Below the pieces are notes generated by a model that searched no databases, was not told the DNA's origin, and saw nothing but the letters and a program-made list of their open reading frames with translations. A stretch of DNA of 64,000 nucleotides, taken from the NCBI GenBank assembly GCA_000751295.2, contig CCMO02000002.1:186001-250000 (forward strand), written 5' to 3'. How positions within the stretch are numbered: position 1 is the first letter of the stretch; every line of letters begins with the position of its first letter. Below, in pieces: positions 63,885 through 64,000 of this stretch. The position numbers were made by a program, and so were the translations under genes. The stretch is from a bacterium YEK0313 (GTDB lineage Bacteria > Pseudomonadota > Alphaproteobacteria > Rhizobiales > Phreatobacteraceae).

Positions 63885-63899
63885 GCGGAGGGCCGGTCG

Positions 63900-64000
63900 G
63901 TGTTCAGCCTGTTCCGCTTCTTTTCACGCGACACCAGGGGATCGATCGCCCTCATATCCGGCATGATGGCCGTCGTGGTCATCGGCTTCACCGCCATCAC
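63900..64000 (+). CDS. TadG-like pilus assembly protein, cut by window edge
   Basis: Only the first 33 codons are visible. GTG at 63900 follows GGAGG. The N-terminus SLFRFFSRDTRGSIALISGM and the start of a hydrophobic helix (MAVVVIGFTAI) resemble TadE/TadG-type N-termini (DxRGxxA...). The rest lies beyond the window. Confidence 0.7.
   Translation, partial: MFSLFRFFSRDTRGSIALISGMMAVVVIGFTAI

Overview
The window is GC-rich, gene-dense chromosome from an alphaproteobacterium, most likely of the order Hyphomicrobiales (Rhizobiales). Lineage indicators are an Irr-type Fur protein with a heme-regulatory Cys-Pro motif next to fabA-fabB-fabI, a SciP (DUF1153) cell-cycle regulator with a CtrA-like box upstream, Zur-type boxes in a znu operon, and many transporters and CoA-linked catabolic genes. 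The genus cannot be fixed from sequence alone. No rRNA, tRNA, CRISPR array, IS element or prophage was recognised. No gap between genes reaches 300 bp.

Layout. (1) 1-4.7 kb, leftward: tetR, RND adaptor and RND pump (pump cut by the window edge), with a palindromic operator before tetR. (2) 4.8-9.8 kb, leftward: branched-chain-amino-acid-type ABC importer (binding protein, LivG, LivF, LivH, LivM). (3) 10.0-27.6 kb, rightward: a long catabolic run that starts with a divergent tetR, then crotonase, acyl-CoA ligase, two hotdog-fold proteins, alpha/beta hydrolase, CaiB CoA-transferase, second crotonase, degenerate SDR, gamma-glutamyltransferase, P1 (DmpA/beta-aminopeptidase-like) peptidase, DUF1028 protein, a complete peptide ABC importer and a GNAT enzyme. 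Many of these junctions overlap by 4-8 bp. Together with region 2 it looks like uptake and stepwise degradation of an acyl or peptidic compound. (4) 27.6-29.4 kb: epmA and efp, divergent. (5) 29.5-33.1 kb: fabA-fabB-fabI leftward, irr rightward. (6) 33.2-38.6 kb: membrane protein, ThDP enzyme, NIPSNAP protein, SDR and a Tat-exported OpgG-type glucan protein. (7) 38.7-43.9 kb: zinc locus with a His-rich membrane peptide, ZnuC, ZnuB, ZnuA and a CobW GTPase, plus a methyltransferase and an Rdx protein. (8) 44.1-46.5 kb: sciP, flgD, fliK. (9) 46.7-49.4 kb: otnK-otnC-otnI. (10) 49.4-50.6 kb: NTF2-like protein and YugP-like membrane metallopeptidase. (11) 50.6-58.0 kb, leftward: second Liv-type ABC importer headed by a long-chain-type acyl-CoA synthetase. 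(12) 58.3-61.2 kb: AraC regulator, AzlC/AzlD exporter, KdsD. (13) 61.4-64.0 kb: beta-barrel outer-membrane protein, then TadE and a truncated TadG-like pilus gene.

Most notable: the zinc operon (a coupled His-rich membrane peptide, a Zur-like palindrome at its promoter and a second one buried in the znuB coding sequence ahead of znuA); a CtrA-like box before sciP; GC hairpins placed right after the binding-protein gene in both Liv-type operons; apparent single frameshifts in fliK and in the outer-membrane barrel gene; and the uncharacterised acyl/peptide catabolic run.
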